A DNA stretch of 64,000 bases from positions 984,835 through 1,048,834 of the forward strand of contig NZ_CM001974.1 in assembly GCF_000406105.1 (NCBI RefSeq), written 5' to 3'. The stretch's first letter is position 1. Each line of letters starts with the position of its first letter. Positions 52,992-64,000 of this stretch are shown here, piece by piece. Under the pieces are notes generated by a model. It was not told the DNA's origin, made no database searches, and worked only from the letters and a program-made list of their open reading frames with translations. The translations under genes and the position numbers were made by a program. The stretch is from Dickeya chrysanthemi NCPPB 402. Its GTDB lineage: Bacteria > Pseudomonadota > Gammaproteobacteria > Enterobacterales > Enterobacteriaceae.

Positions 52992-54068
52992 ATGGCTATT
53001 GATGAGAACAAACAAAAGGCACTGGCGGCGGCGCTGGGCCAGATCGAAAAACAATTCGGTAAAGGTTCTATCATGCGTTTGGGCGAAGATCGCTCAATGG
53101 ATGTTGAAACGATCTCCACAGGCTCCTTGTCGCTCGATATCGCACTGGGTGTTGGCGGTCTGCCAATGGGGCGTATTGTCGAAATCTATGGTCCGGAATC
53201 TTCCGGAAAAACGACGCTGACACTGCAGGTTATTGCCGCAGCGCAGCGTGAAGGCAAAACCTGTGCATTCATTGATGCGGAACATGCTCTGGATCCTATC
53301 TACGCCAAGAAACTGGGCGTTGATATCGATAATCTGCTGTGTTCTCAGCCTGATACCGGCGAACAGGCGTTGGAAATTTGTGATGCGCTGGCTCGTTCCG
53401 GTGCAGTGGATGTGATTATCGTCGACTCTGTCGCTGCGTTGACACCAAAAGCAGAGATCGAAGGGGAGATCGGTGATTCACACATGGGGCTGGCTGCGCG
53501 CATGATGAGCCAGGCGATGCGTAAATTGGCCGGTAACCTGAAGCAATCTAATACTCTGTTGATTTTCATCAACCAGATCCGCATGAAAATTGGCGTGATG
53601 TTCGGTAATCCGGAAACCACAACCGGTGGTAATGCCCTGAAATTCTACGCTTCCGTCCGTCTCGATATTCGTCGTATCGGTTCAATCAAGGAAGGCGAAG
53701 AAGTCGTCGGGAGTGAAACCCGGGTTAAGGTTGTGAAGAACAAAGTGGCTGCTCCGTTCAAACAGGCCGAGTTCCAGATTCTGTATGGCGAAGGGATTAA
53801 TACCTTCGGTGAACTGGTAGACTTGGGCGTGAAATACAAACTGATTGAGAAAGCAGGCGCCTGGTACAGCTATAACGGCGACAAGATTGGTCAGGGTAAG
53901 GCGAATGCCTGTAATTTCCTGAAAGAAAATCCGGCTATTTCCGCTGAGCTGGATAAGAAGTTGCGCGAATCACTGTTGCATAAAGACAATGACGCGGTGC
54001 CGACTATCAGTGGTGAAAGCGCTGAGTACAAAGAAGCTGCGGCAGGTGAACTTAACGACGACTTTTAA
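52992..54068 (+). CDS. recA: RecA recombinase
   Basis: A 358-residue RecA, which forms filaments on single-stranded DNA, exchanges strands and triggers LexA cleavage. Walker A is GPESSGKTT near 67-75, Walker [11 protein letters not shown] near 140-149, the L1 and L2 DNA loops are present ([33 protein letters not shown]) and the acidic tail ends ELNDDF. The ATG follows GACAGGAG. It is controlled by the SOS box upstream. Confidence 0.98.
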   Translation: MAIDENKQKALAAALGQIEKQFGKGSIMRLGEDRSMDVETISTGSLSLDIALGVGGLPMGRIVEIYGPESSGKTTLTLQVIAAAQREGKTCAFIDAEHALDPIYAKKLGVDIDNLLCSQPDTGEQALEICDALARSGAVDVIIVDSVAALTPKAEIEGEIGDSHMGLAARMMSQAMRKLAGNLKQSNTLLIFINQIRMKIGVMFGNPETTTGGNALKFYASVRLDIRRIGSIKEGEEVVGSETRVKVVKNKVAAPFKQAEFQILYGEGINTFGELVDLGVKYKLIEKAGAWYSYNGDKIGQGKANACNFLKENPAISAELDKKLRESLLHKDNDAVPTISGESAEYKEAAAGELNDDF

Positions 54069-54110
54069 TCGTCGGCGTTGTGCAGGCAGCATATTCTCAG
54101 GATAACAGGT

Positions 54111-54599
54111 ATGCCTAACATACTCCGCTATGTAATGAATGTGCTGGTTGTACGGGATCACAGTGAAATGGAATTACGTCGCAAAATTGCGACGTATTTG
54201 CAAGCAAATCCTGAGTGCGATGGTGCAGACGCCTGTTCTGCGCCATCCGAAATTCATACCCAAATCGAGCAGGCGATAGCAAGCTGCAAACAACAAGGGT
54301 GGCTGGATGATGGGCGCTATGCCCAGCGTTATATCAGCAGTCGCTGTCGTAAAGGATACGGTTCTCAGCGTATCTGTGCCGAACTCAGCCAGCGCGGTAT
54401 TGATAAATCCATCCAGCGTATGGCGCTTCAGTCTTGTGATATTGACTGGTATTCGCAGGCGAAGACAGTCGCGGACCGTAAATTCGGTTCCCCTTTGCCG
54501 ACGAATTGGCAGGAGCGAGCCAAAGTTCAGCGCTATTTGCTTTATCGCGGCTTTTCCCACGACGAAATTCAGTCGGTATATATGAATTTTTCCGATTGA
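54111..54599 (+). CDS. recX: RecX, regulator of RecA
   Basis: A 162-residue RecX, which caps RecA filaments and limits their activity. It has the usual three-helix repeats, with MNVLVVRDHSEMELRRKI near the start, QQGWLDDGRYAQRYISSR near 61-78, RICAELSQRGI and YRGFSHDEI near the end. I start it at the ATG at 54111 rather than 54078, which matches the family start. It is 42 bases after recA and probably made by readthrough. Confidence 0.93.
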   Translation: MPNILRYVMNVLVVRDHSEMELRRKIATYLQANPECDGADACSAPSEIHTQIEQAIASCKQQGWLDDGRYAQRYISSRCRKGYGSQRICAELSQRGIDKSIQRMALQSCDIDWYSQAKTVADRKFGSPLPTNWQERAKVQRYLLYRGFSHDEIQSVYMNFSD

Positions 54600-54736
54600 A
54601 CGCATACGGGATTTTACTTCCCCCCGAAGAAAATTTATCTTATTCCCACTTTTTTGTTCGCGTTTGGCTCGGTCACGTCCGTATGTTGCACCCACCTTGC
54701 CCGCGACTGTTCTTTTAGCTTGATTTCAGGACAATT

Positions 54737-57364
<2,628 letters not shown>

Positions 57365-57425
57365 ATACTAAATACGTGTTATCTAGGCAAAAACGTCATG
57401 ACTAAGAGTAGTTTTGGCGTTTTTG

Positions 57426-57450
57426 GTTTGCGGTAAGGATTGCCGCAAAC
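57426..57450 (+). terminator. Strong hairpin after alaS
   Basis: GTTTGCGG pairs with CCGCAAAC around a 9-base loop, 61 bases after alaS. No T-run. Together with the next hairpin it lies between alaS and csrA. Confidence 0.55.
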
Positions 57451-57463
57451 AAGACTGATGAAT

Positions 57464-57496
57464 AGGCCATCTGTGGCGTGTCGTAGATGGCCTTTA
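57464..57496 (+). terminator. Second hairpin between alaS and csrA
   Basis: AGGCCATCT pairs with AGATGGCCT around a 12-base loop, followed by TTAA. Either an alaS terminator with a short tail or part of the csrA leader. Confidence 0.5.
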
Positions 57497-57683
57497 ACGC
57501 GTCTGGTTGTGATAACAAAAAGCGCAAGCTGTCTTATATCGACTAAACTGAACACTAGTAACAAACAATGAGTGCGATGATGAGACATTTTCGTCATCCA
57601 GGTTTACGTCTTCCCTAACCATGATGGATAATGACGGGAAAACGGAGAGACCTGACTCTTTATAATCTTTCAAGGAGCAAAGA

Positions 57684-57869
57684 ATGCTTATTTTAACTCG
57701 TCGAGTTGGCGAAACCCTCATGATCGGCGATGAGGTCACGGTTACCGTACTAGGAGTAAAGGGCAATCAGGTCCGTATCGGTGTGAATGCGCCGAAAGAA
57801 GTATCTGTACATCGTGAAGAGATTTACCAGCGTATTCAGGCAGAGAAGTCTCAGCCTACCTCCTACTGA
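57684..57869 (+). CDS. csrA: CsrA carbon storage regulator
   Basis: A 61-residue RNA-binding dimer (RsmA in soft-rot bacteria), which binds GGA sites near start codons and represses or stabilises messengers, including those for plant-cell-wall enzymes. The sequence is that of the enterobacterial family: [20 protein letters not shown], then [25 protein letters not shown]. The start follows CAAGGAGC, itself a possible CsrA site. It has its own hairpin downstream. Confidence 0.98.
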   Translation: MLILTRRVGETLMIGDEVTVTVLGVKGNQVRIGVNAPKEVSVHREEIYQRIQAEKSQPTSY

Positions 57870-57876
57870 ATTGAAT

Positions 57877-57900
57877 AGCGTCTCGTATCGGCGAGGCGCT
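57877..57900 (+). terminator. Hairpin after csrA
   Basis: AGCGTCTCG pairs with CGAGGCGCT, with one G-T pair, around a 6-base loop, followed by GTTGTTCGTATTTTTTA. It lies 7 bases after the csrA stop. Confidence 0.7.
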
Positions 57901-58172
57901 GTTGTTCGTATTTTTTATCTGCTCCCGTGTTTCTGTTTTCTGCCAGTAAATGGTTGCCCTGATGTTTGTTGTTGTGAATGGGAATAACTGGTTGTTTTAT
58001 TGGCGATAAAGCAGGCTTTTTGTCGTTAATCTGTTCTGGTTGGGTGCGAAGTGTTCAAACGGAACTGATATCGGAAAAATTGTTTGACTTATAAGACCGG
58101 GAAAGTAATATGTGCGCCACGCAGACAGGTGAGCGCTGAATGAGAAAAAATTCAGTGATTACAGGTCGGCAA

Positions 58173-58265
58173 GGTGAGGTGGCCGAGAGGCTGAAGGCGC
58201 TCCCCTGCTAAGGGAGTATGCGGTCAAAAGCTGCATCGAGGGTTCGAATCCCTCCCTCACCGCCA
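58173..58265 (+). tRNA. serV: tRNA-Ser (GCT)
   Basis: A 93-base tRNA with CCA encoded. The anticodon loop reads CTGCTAA (GCT), the long variable arm (GTATGCGGTC...GCTGCATC) marks a serine tRNA, and the T arm GGGTTCGAATCCC is perfect. It is the first of a four-tRNA cluster between csrA and yqaB, as in E. coli. Confidence 0.95.
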
Positions 58266-58272
58266 TTAATAT

Positions 58273-58349
58273 GCATCCGTAGCTCAGCTGGATAGAGTAC
58301 TCGGCTACGAACCGAGCGGTCGGAGGTTCGAATCCTCCCGGATGCACCA
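58273..58349 (+). tRNA. tRNA-Arg (ACG), copy 1
   Basis: A 77-base tRNA with anticodon ACG (GGCTACGAACC) and CCA encoded. The acceptor stem GCATCCG/CGGATGC is perfect. It is one of three identical copies, matching the argV/Y/Z/Q group of E. coli. Confidence 0.95.
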
Positions 58350-58406
58350 TTAATGTGATGTTTTCAGTAATACAATTTAAGAGAAGTTTTCAGTAAGTCT
58401 TGATAT

Positions 58407-58483
58407 GCATCCGTAGCTCAGCTGGATAGAGTACTCGGCTACGAACCGAGCGGTCGGAGGTTCGAATCCTCCCGGATGCACCA
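58407..58483 (+). tRNA. tRNA-Arg (ACG), copy 2
   Basis: Identical in all 77 bases to copy 1. The spacer to copy 1 is 57 bases. Confidence 0.95.
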
Positions 58484-58540
58484 TTCTCCTGATGCTGTTT
58501 CCTCTTGTTGTAACCGTATAGTCTGCATAGTTTCCGAAAT

Positions 58541-58617
58541 GCATCCGTAGCTCAGCTGGATAGAGTACTCGGCTACGAACCGAGCGGTCGGAGGTTCGAA
58601 TCCTCCCGGATGCACCA
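58541..58617 (+). tRNA. tRNA-Arg (ACG), copy 3
   Basis: Identical in all 77 bases to copies 1 and 2. The spacer to copy 2 is 57 bases. It ends the tRNA cluster. Confidence 0.95.
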
Positions 58618-58796
58618 TTCTGATTGTCATATCCTCCTCGTCTTCATTCAGTGTTAATCAATCTGTTACAGAAACTCGCGTATTGCTGTTGTGTTGTAAA
58701 TCTATTTCACTGTTTTTTATAAGGTTATTGAGTAAGCGACAACGTTTTTACTTTGCGCTAAAGTAATCGTCTCTTTTCGATGGGTACGGAATCATG

Positions 58797-59363
58797 ATGT
58801 ACGATCGCTATCAAGGCCTCATATTTGACATGGATGGCACCATTCTTGATACGGAACCAACCCATAGCAAGGCCTGGCGGCAGGTGCTGGCAAGGTATGG
58901 TATGAGTTATGACAGCGATGCCATGGCCGCACTGAATGGTGCACCGACCTGGCGTATTGCTGAGGTCATTATCAATCAGCACCAGTCTGATCTTGATCCT
59001 CATGCGCTGGCGGCAGAAAAAGCCTCTCTGACTGAAACCATGCTAATGGATACGGTACAGCCGTTGCCCTTGATCGAGGTGGTCAAGGCATACCATGGCC
59101 GTCGACCGATGGCTGTTGGTACGGGAAGTACACACGGTCTGGCGGATCGTTTGTTACGCCATCTCGGCTTACGTGAGTATTTTTCTGCATTAGTCGGTGC
59201 CGATGATGTACAACGCCATAAGCCATTTCCTGATACGTTTCTGCGTTGTGCCACATTAATCCAGGTGGTTCCTGAGCATTGTATTGTGTTCGAAGATGCT
59301 GATTTTGGCATTCAGGCAGCTACCAGTGCAGGTATGGCAGTGGTTGACGTAAGAACATTGTGA
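58797..59363 (+). CDS. yqaB: YqaB, fructose-1-phosphatase-type HAD hydrolase
   Basis: A 188-residue HAD phosphatase. The catalytic DMDGTILDTEPTH is at about 11-23, motif II VGTGS near 108, the motif III Lys in RHKPFPDTF near 143 and motif IV FEDADFGIQAA near 164-174. E. coli YqaB removes phosphate from fructose-1-phosphate and 6-phosphogluconate. Start at 58797 matches the E. coli protein; 58794 is possible. It overlaps yqaA by four bases. Confidence 0.93.
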   Translation: MYDRYQGLIFDMDGTILDTEPTHSKAWRQVLARYGMSYDSDAMAALNGAPTWRIAEVIINQHQSDLDPHALAAEKASLTETMLMDTVQPLPLIEVVKAYHGRRPMAVGTGSTHGLADRLLRHLGLREYFSALVGADDVQRHKPFPDTFLRCATLIQVVPEHCIVFEDADFGIQAATSAGMAVVDVRTL

Positions 59364-59788
59364 ATGAGTTCTGGGCAGTATTTTCTTTGTTCTGGAGCAG
59401 CTTCCTGAGTGCTACGTTGTTGCCGGGCAGTTCGGAAGTTGTACTGGTGTCGTTATTATTAACCCACAGCGCCAGCCCGCTATTGCTGGTTTTTATTGCC
59501 TCTATCGGCAATACGCTAGGGGGAATGACCAATATTATTATTGGGCGTCTGGTGCCTGAAATTAAGCCGCAAAAAGGATTAAACACTGCACGTTACTGGC
59601 TGCAGCGTTATGGTACGGCTGCACTCTTGTTTAGCTGGGTGCCGGTAGTCGGCGATATATTGTGTGTCCTGGCCGGATGGCTGAGGATGCCGTGGGCCAG
59701 TTCAATAATCTGTATTTTTATCGGAAAAGCGGTGCGTTACCTGATAATCACAGGTGTGACGCTGAAATGGACGATGGGAGCCGGGTGA
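59360..59788 (+). CDS. yqaA: YqaA, DedA-family membrane protein
   Basis: A 142-residue inner-membrane protein of the YqaA/SNARE-associated (DedA-related) group. It has about four membrane segments, with FLSATLLPGSSEVVLVSLLL near 14-33, IGNTLGGMTNIIIGRL and the FSWVPVVGDILCVLAGWLRMPW stretch. DedA relatives are lipid transporters, but no role is proven for YqaA. Translation is coupled to yqaB. Confidence 0.9.
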   Translation: MNEFWAVFSLFWSSFLSATLLPGSSEVVLVSLLLTHSASPLLLVFIASIGNTLGGMTNIIIGRLVPEIKPQKGLNTARYWLQRYGTAALLFSWVPVVGDILCVLAGWLRMPWASSIICIFIGKAVRYLIITGVTLKWTMGAG

Positions 59789-59858
59789 GTTGTAATGACG
59801 ATAGTTGCCCCCATATACCTTAATTAACATAACTACATCTTCATAGCGGGAGGTCAAT

Positions 59859-61409
59859 TTGATCCCGGACGTATCAAAGGCGCTGTCCTGGCTGGAAAAA
59901 AATCCTCAGTCTGTAGCAGGGATCCAGCGTGGTATTGAGCGTGAAACACTGCGTGTGATGGCAAATGGGCATCTCGCGACTACTGGGCACCCGGAGAAAC
60001 TGGGGGCCGCGCTAACTCACCCCTGGATTACGACGGATTTTGCTGAGGCGCTACTGGAGTTCATTACGCCGGTTGATAAGGATGTCGATCACCTTCTCAC
60101 CTTTTTGCGTGATATTCATCGCTATGTCTCGCGTCATTTGGGTGATGAGCGTATGTGGCCGTTGAGTATGCCTTGCTTTATCGGAGCAGGGCAGGATATC
60201 GAATTGGCGCAGTATGGTTCATCGAATATTGGCCGCTTCAAAACGCTGTACCGTGAAGGCTTGAAGAATCGCTACGGAGCATTGATGCAGACCATTTCTG
60301 GTGTGCATTATAATTTTTCATTGCCGTTAGCATTCTGGCAAACCCGTGACGGTATTAGTGATGCCATCACCGGCAAGGAAGTGATTTCCACAGGTTATTT
60401 TCAACTGATTCGTAATTACTACCGCTTTGGCTGGGTGATTCCCTATCTATTTGGAGCATCTCCCGCCATCTGTTCTTCTTTCCTGCAAGAGAAAGAAACT
60501 CACCTGCCGTTTGAGCGTTCTAAAGGCATGCTTTATCTGCCGTATGCGACATCGTTACGCTTGAGCGATTTGGGGTATACCAATAAGTCGCAGAGCAATC
60601 TTGGGATTACCTTCAATAGCCTGGAAGGTTATGTTTCGGCACTGAAAAAAGCGATACGTACGCCTTCAGAAGAGTATGCCAACATTGGTCTCAAGAAAGA
60701 TGGGCGTTATCTGCAGTTGAATACCAATGTGCTGCAGATTGAAAACGAATTGTATGCGCCGATTCGTCCCAAGCGAGTGACCCGTCAGGGCGAATCGCCT
60801 TCTGATGCGCTGCTGCGTGGCGGTATTGAGTATATTGAAGTGCGCTCGCTGGATATCAATCCATTTTCGGCTACCGGGGTCAGCGCTGAGCAGGTTCGGT
60901 TCCTTGATCTGTTCCTTATTTGGTGCGCGCTGGCCGATGCGCCGGAAATGAGCGAAGCCGAATTGCTGTGTACACGTAAGAACTGGAACCAGGTCATTTT
61001 AGAAGGGCGCAAACCGGGGCAGACGATAGGAATGGGGTGTGATACGGCACGTCAGCCTATTGCTGAAGTTGGCCGAGCGCTATTTGCTGACTTAAGGCGT
61101 GTTGCAGAATTGTTGGATCAGGGACAGGCGAAGCCGTATTATCAGCAGGTCTGTGATCAGTTGGTTGAAGGATTTTATGATCCGGAAAAAACCTTCTCGG
61201 CCCGTATTCTGGCGATGATGCTGGAACATGGCAGCGGTGGCGTCGGTCTTCAGTTATCTGAACAATACCGCAAACAACTGCTGCAAGAGCCTCTGGAGGT
61301 ACTGTCTGAAACTCAATTTGCCCTGGAGTGTGAACGTTCATGGCAGCACCAGCGTCAGCTGGAATCTGAGGATACATTGAGTTTTGATGCTTATCTGGCC
61401 GGGCAGTGA
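59859..61409 (+). CDS. gshA: Glutamate-cysteine ligase
   Basis: A 516-residue GshA of the gamma-proteobacterial type, which joins glutamate and cysteine in the first step of glutathione synthesis. Landmarks are [17 protein letters not shown] near 21-37, [11 protein letters not shown] near 59-69, MWPLSMPCF, and [17 protein letters not shown] near 325-341. A TTG start at 59859 is chosen: GGGAGG is well placed and E. coli gshA also starts with TTG before the same IPDV residues. A rare start limits translation. Confidence 0.96.
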   Translation: MIPDVSKALSWLEKNPQSVAGIQRGIERETLRVMANGHLATTGHPEKLGAALTHPWITTDFAEALLEFITPVDKDVDHLLTFLRDIHRYVSRHLGDERMWPLSMPCFIGAGQDIELAQYGSSNIGRFKTLYREGLKNRYGALMQTISGVHYNFSLPLAFWQTRDGISDAITGKEVISTGYFQLIRNYYRFGWVIPYLFGASPAICSSFLQEKETHLPFERSKGMLYLPYATSLRLSDLGYTNKSQSNLGITFNSLEGYVSALKKAIRTPSEEYANIGLKKDGRYLQLNTNVLQIENELYAPIRPKRVTRQGESPSDALLRGGIEYIEVRSLDINPFSATGVSAEQVRFLDLFLIWCALADAPEMSEAELLCTRKNWNQVILEGRKPGQTIGMGCDTARQPIAEVGRALFADLRRVAELLDQGQAKPYYQQVCDQLVEGFYDPEKTFSARILAMMLEHGSGGVGLQLSEQYRKQLLQEPLEVLSETQFALECERSWQHQRQLESEDTLSFDAYLAGQ

Positions 61410-61428
61410 GTGCGATATAAAAGAAAAT

Positions 61429-61452
61429 GCCACCCGATTGTCACCGGGTGGC
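61429..61452 (+). terminator. Hairpin after gshA
   Basis: GCCACCCG pairs with CGGGTGGC around an 8-base loop, 19 bases after gshA. No T-run follows, so termination may be partial. Confidence 0.5.
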
Positions 61453-61577
61453 TAAAGAAACATCTCTGATAATAGGGATGATGATAATAAATGCGCGTCT
61501 TTCATATGTTATGACCGGTATCGGTAAAAAAAGTTTCCTGGAAACGAGAAATAAATTTTTCATGAGGAGGTGGCAAT

Positions 61578-62093
61578 ATGCCATTACTGGATAGTTTTAC
61601 TGTCGATCATACTCGTATGGCTGCACCTGCTGTTCGAGTGGCCAAAACCATGACAACCCCTCATGGTGATACGATTACCGTGTTTGATCTTCGTTTCTGT
61701 CGTCCTAACTATGAGATCATGCCTGAACGCGGTATTCATACGCTGGAGCATTTGTTTGCTGGCTTTATGCGTGATCACCTCAACGGAGAGGATGTGGAAA
61801 TTATTGATATTTCTCCTATGGGGTGCCGTACCGGCTTCTACATGAGCCTGATTGGTACGCCGGAAGAGCAACGCGTTGCCGATGCCTGGAAAGCGGCGAT
61901 GGCTGATGTCCTAAAAGTCACTGATCAGCGTAAAATTCCAGAGCTGAACGAATATCAGTGCGGTACCTATGAGATGCATTCCCTGACTGAAGCGCAGGAT
62001 ATTGCTCGCCATATTTTAGATAGTGATGTTCTCGTTAATAAAAACGACGATTTGGCCTTGCCGAAAGACAAACTGGCTGAGTTGCACATCTAA
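61578..62093 (+). CDS. luxS: LuxS, S-ribosylhomocysteine lyase
   Basis: A 171-residue LuxS, which splits S-ribosylhomocysteine into homocysteine and the autoinducer-2 precursor. The metal site HTLEH is intact (His54, Glu57, His58), and the third ligand Cys is in [15 protein letters not shown] near 128. The ATG at 61578 follows GAGGAGG. It has its own terminator. It lies next to gshA as in E. coli. Confidence 0.97.
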   Translation: MPLLDSFTVDHTRMAAPAVRVAKTMTTPHGDTITVFDLRFCRPNYEIMPERGIHTLEHLFAGFMRDHLNGEDVEIIDISPMGCRTGFYMSLIGTPEEQRVADAWKAAMADVLKVTDQRKIPELNEYQCGTYEMHSLTEAQDIARHILDSDVLVNKNDDLALPKDKLAELHI

Positions 62094-62115
62094 GTAACGC
62101 AAAGCCTATAGCTGT

Positions 62116-62143
62116 AAAAAAGAGAGCTTCGCTCTCTTTTTTT
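62116..62143 (+). terminator. Terminator of luxS
   Basis: AGAGAGC pairs with GCTCTCT around TTC, with flanking A and T runs extending the stem, then TTTTTTT. It lies 23 bases after the luxS stop. Confidence 0.9.
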
Positions 62144-62178
62144 GTGTCCGCAGTATTCCCGGCGTGAGATAGCGATCG

Positions 62179-62973
62179 TCATTGGGCCAGGAAGTTCTGG
62201 ATTACCCGGCTGCCAAAGTAGGAAAGCGTCAGCAGCAACGCGCCGATAAGGTTGAACCAGATAATCCGTCGTCCGCGCCAGCCTTCATGGTAGTGCCCCC
62301 AAAGCAGAAGAATGTAAACAAACCATGCCAGCAGCGAGAACAACGCTTTATGCAGATTCTCTTTATTGCTGAGCAAGTCATTCATATAGATTAGCCCGGT
62401 GCATAACGTTAACGTTAATAAAATGACGCCAACCTGGGTGATGTGGAACATCTTGCGCTCGATACCCAGTAATGGTGGCATGTCGGCGGCAAAACCCAGT
62501 TTCTTGGTTTTCAGCATGTAGTCCAGCAACGCCAGTTGCAGCGCATACAACGCGGCGATCATCAGTGTGGCATAAGCAAACAACGCCAGACCGATGTGTA
62601 CCATCAAGCCCGGTATCGCTTCGAGGTGGGTGATAAATTCGCCGGGCATGAAGCTGGCAAACGCCAGATTAATGAAGGCAAAGGTATAGACGATAGGCAA
62701 CAGGAACCAGCCGCGATTGCGCGATGCCACAACGGTCATCACGGTACAGATAATCAGGCTTATCAGAGAGCCAATATTCAACAGACTCAGGTTTTGACCG
62801 ACCTGCACATCGAAAATACGCTGATACAAGGCCACTGCATGGCAGGCCAGGGCGATCGTGGCGGATACTACTGCCAGACGGCGGTAGGTTCCGTTTTTTC
62901 GCACCAGACTGGGAATAATCAAGCCCAGACTGAGGAAATAGGCCGCTAAAGCTACAATGGCGAACACAGACAT
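62179..62973 (-). CDS. ypjD: YpjD, CcsA/HemX-like membrane protein
   Basis: A 264-residue inner-membrane protein with about eight segments, related to cytochrome-c-assembly (CcsA) and HemX proteins. A conserved His lies in GLMVHIGLALFAYATL near 123-138, and the C-terminal helices contain NKENLHKALFSLLAWFVY and HYHEGWRGRRIIWFN. The exact role in E. coli is unknown. It is divergent from ffh, as usual. Confidence 0.9.
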   Translation of the reverse strand: MSVFAIVALAAYFLSLGLIIPSLVRKNGTYRRLAVVSATIALACHAVALYQRIFDVQVGQNLSLLNIGSLISLIICTVMTVVASRNRGWFLLPIVYTFAFINLAFASFMPGEFITHLEAIPGLMVHIGLALFAYATLMIAALYALQLALLDYMLKTKKLGFAADMPPLLGIERKMFHITQVGVILLTLTLCTGLIYMNDLLSNKENLHKALFSLLAWFVYILLLWGHYHEGWRGRRIIWFNLIGALLLTLSYFGSRVIQNFLAQ

Positions 62974-63145
62974 AGCGATGGGTTATTCGATATCAACTGA
63001 GTAAAATGAGAGGTCAGTATAGCCGGAGTCGCCACCGTCACCAACCAGTTATCCGTGCCGTCGCACGCAGATTGGTCTGGCTTTCGTGTTATACTCTTCG
63101 CCATTCGCGTCGCGGTAGCGGCCAGTTTCACATTGAGCATGAGAT

Positions 63146-64000
63146 ATGTTTGAAAATTTAACCGATCGACTATCGCGCACTCTGCGCAATATCAGCGGCC
63201 GTGGGCGGCTGACGGAAGACAATATCAAGGATACGCTGCGTGAAGTTCGTATGGCGCTGCTGGAAGCTGATGTGGCGCTGCCGGTGGTGCGTGATTTCAT
63301 TAACCGTGTCAAAGAGCAGGCGGTAGGTCATGAAGTCAACAAGAGTCTGACGCCGGGGCAGGAATTCGTCAAGATTGTCCAGAATGAGCTGGTGGCCGCC
63401 ATGGGCGAGGTCAACCAGGCGCTTAATCTGGCTGCCCAGCCGCCAGCGGTAGTGCTGATGGCGGGTCTACAAGGGGCGGGTAAAACCACCAGCGTTGGTA
63501 AGTTGGGTAAGTTCCTGCGCGAAAAGCAGAGGAAGAAAGTGCTGGTTGTCTCGGCGGACGTGTATCGCCCGGCGGCGATTAAGCAGTTGGAAACGCTGGC
63601 GCAGACCGTCGGTGTTGACTTCTTTCCTTCGGAAGCACATGAAAAACCGATTGATATCGTCAATCGCGCGCTACAGCATGCCAAACTGAAGTTCTACGAT
63701 GTTCTGCTGGTGGATACCGCCGGTCGTCTGCATGTCGATGACGCCATGATGGACGAAATCAAGCAGGTGCATGCGTCGATCAATCCGGTAGAAACCCTGT
63801 TTGTGGTTGACGCCATGACCGGTCAGGATGCGGCGAATACGGCCAAAGCATTTAACGAAGCGCTGCCGTTGACCGGGGTGATTCTGACCAAAATCGATGG
63901 TGACGCTCGCGGCGGTGCTGCACTCTCCATCCGCCATATCACGGGTAAACCGATCAAGTTCTTAGGTGTCGGTGAGAAGACCGATGCGCTAGAGCCTTTC
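63146..64000 (+). CDS. ffh: Ffh, signal recognition particle protein (cut at window edge)
   Basis: The first 285 codons of Ffh, which binds 4.5S RNA and guides membrane proteins to FtsY and the Sec translocon. The N domain is about 1-90. The GTPase G domain starts with Walker A GLQGAGKTTSVGKL near 105-118, VSADVYRPAAIKQLE near 135, the DTAGR motif near 190 and the TKID specificity motif near 246. The frame is open to the last base; the M domain lies beyond the window. The ATG at 63146 follows TTGAGCATGAG. Confidence 0.97.
   Translation, partial: MFENLTDRLSRTLRNISGRGRLTEDNIKDTLREVRMALLEADVALPVVRDFINRVKEQAVGHEVNKSLTPGQEFVKIVQNELVAAMGEVNQALNLAAQPPAVVLMAGLQGAGKTTSVGKLGKFLREKQRKKVLVVSADVYRPAAIKQLETLAQTVGVDFFPSEAHEKPIDIVNRALQHAKLKFYDVLLVDTAGRLHVDDAMMDEIKQVHASINPVETLFVVDAMTGQDAANTAKAFNEALPLTGVILTKIDGDARGGAALSIRHITGKPIKFLGVGEKTDALEPF

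Overview
The window looks like chromosome from a plant-associated enterobacterium of the Pectobacteriaceae, most likely Dickeya. The right third has the usual Enterobacterales order pncC-recA-recX-alaS-csrA, a tRNA-Ser and three tRNA-Arg genes, yqaB-yqaA-gshA, luxS, ypjD and ffh. ERIC repeats are scattered through the intergenic regions. The genus is inferred from gene content and was not tested by any search.

Bases 1 to about 14973 are an integrated genomic island. It ends at a 45-bp copy of the 3' half of a tRNA-Thr gene (thrW type), next to a P4-type tyrosine integrase on the minus strand. Because only the 3' part of the tRNA is present, the intact tRNA and the other island end should lie left of the window. 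The island carries a four-gene operon made of an AAA+ ATPase, an amphipathic helical protein, a MotA/ZorA-like stator and a MotB/ZorB-like OmpA protein. This resembles Zorya defence but lacks ZorC, ZorD or ZorE in view. Next comes a CP4-57-like block (GTPase, DUF932 protein, WYL regulator, two exported proteins, RadC-like protein, CbeA/CbtA toxin-antitoxin pair, DUF4942 protein), then a DarT/DarG ADP-ribosylation toxin-antitoxin pair.

Bases 15 to 20 kb hold decayed mobile DNA: two Xre-type repressors and a Ner-like protein sharing an operator motif, a broken IS3-family transposase, a coiled-coil zinc-ribbon protein and a membrane-anchored protein with a likely beta-barrel. An Ada-like AraC/alkyltransferase fusion follows.

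Bases 20.7 to 24.8 kb are a Gram-negative dlt operon (dltD, a DltX-like micropeptide, dltB, dltA, dltC) predicted to acylate an envelope polymer. Bases 25 to 31 kb join the pyruvate-sensing system BtsS/BtsR to its transporter BtsT and the partners YjiX and YjiA, with three BtsR-like repeats between regulator and transporter. Bases 31 to 38 kb run on the minus strand: a PsiD-like pyruvoyl decarboxylase, a C69 peptidase, a EutE aldehyde dehydrogenase without its usual encapsulation tail, and EutR. Bases 38 to 42.6 kb are the galactofuranose ABC importer (ytfQ-ytfR-ytfT-yjfF).

Bases 43 to 52 kb mix small genes: the MgtS micropeptide, a periplasmic catalase with an ankyrin partner, BudC, a cytochrome b561, a broken LysE and a broken acetyltransferase. 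A 1.7-kb region holds four small terminator-ended units that may be a tandem family of small RNAs. From 52.4 kb the conserved core runs to the right edge, where ffh is cut.
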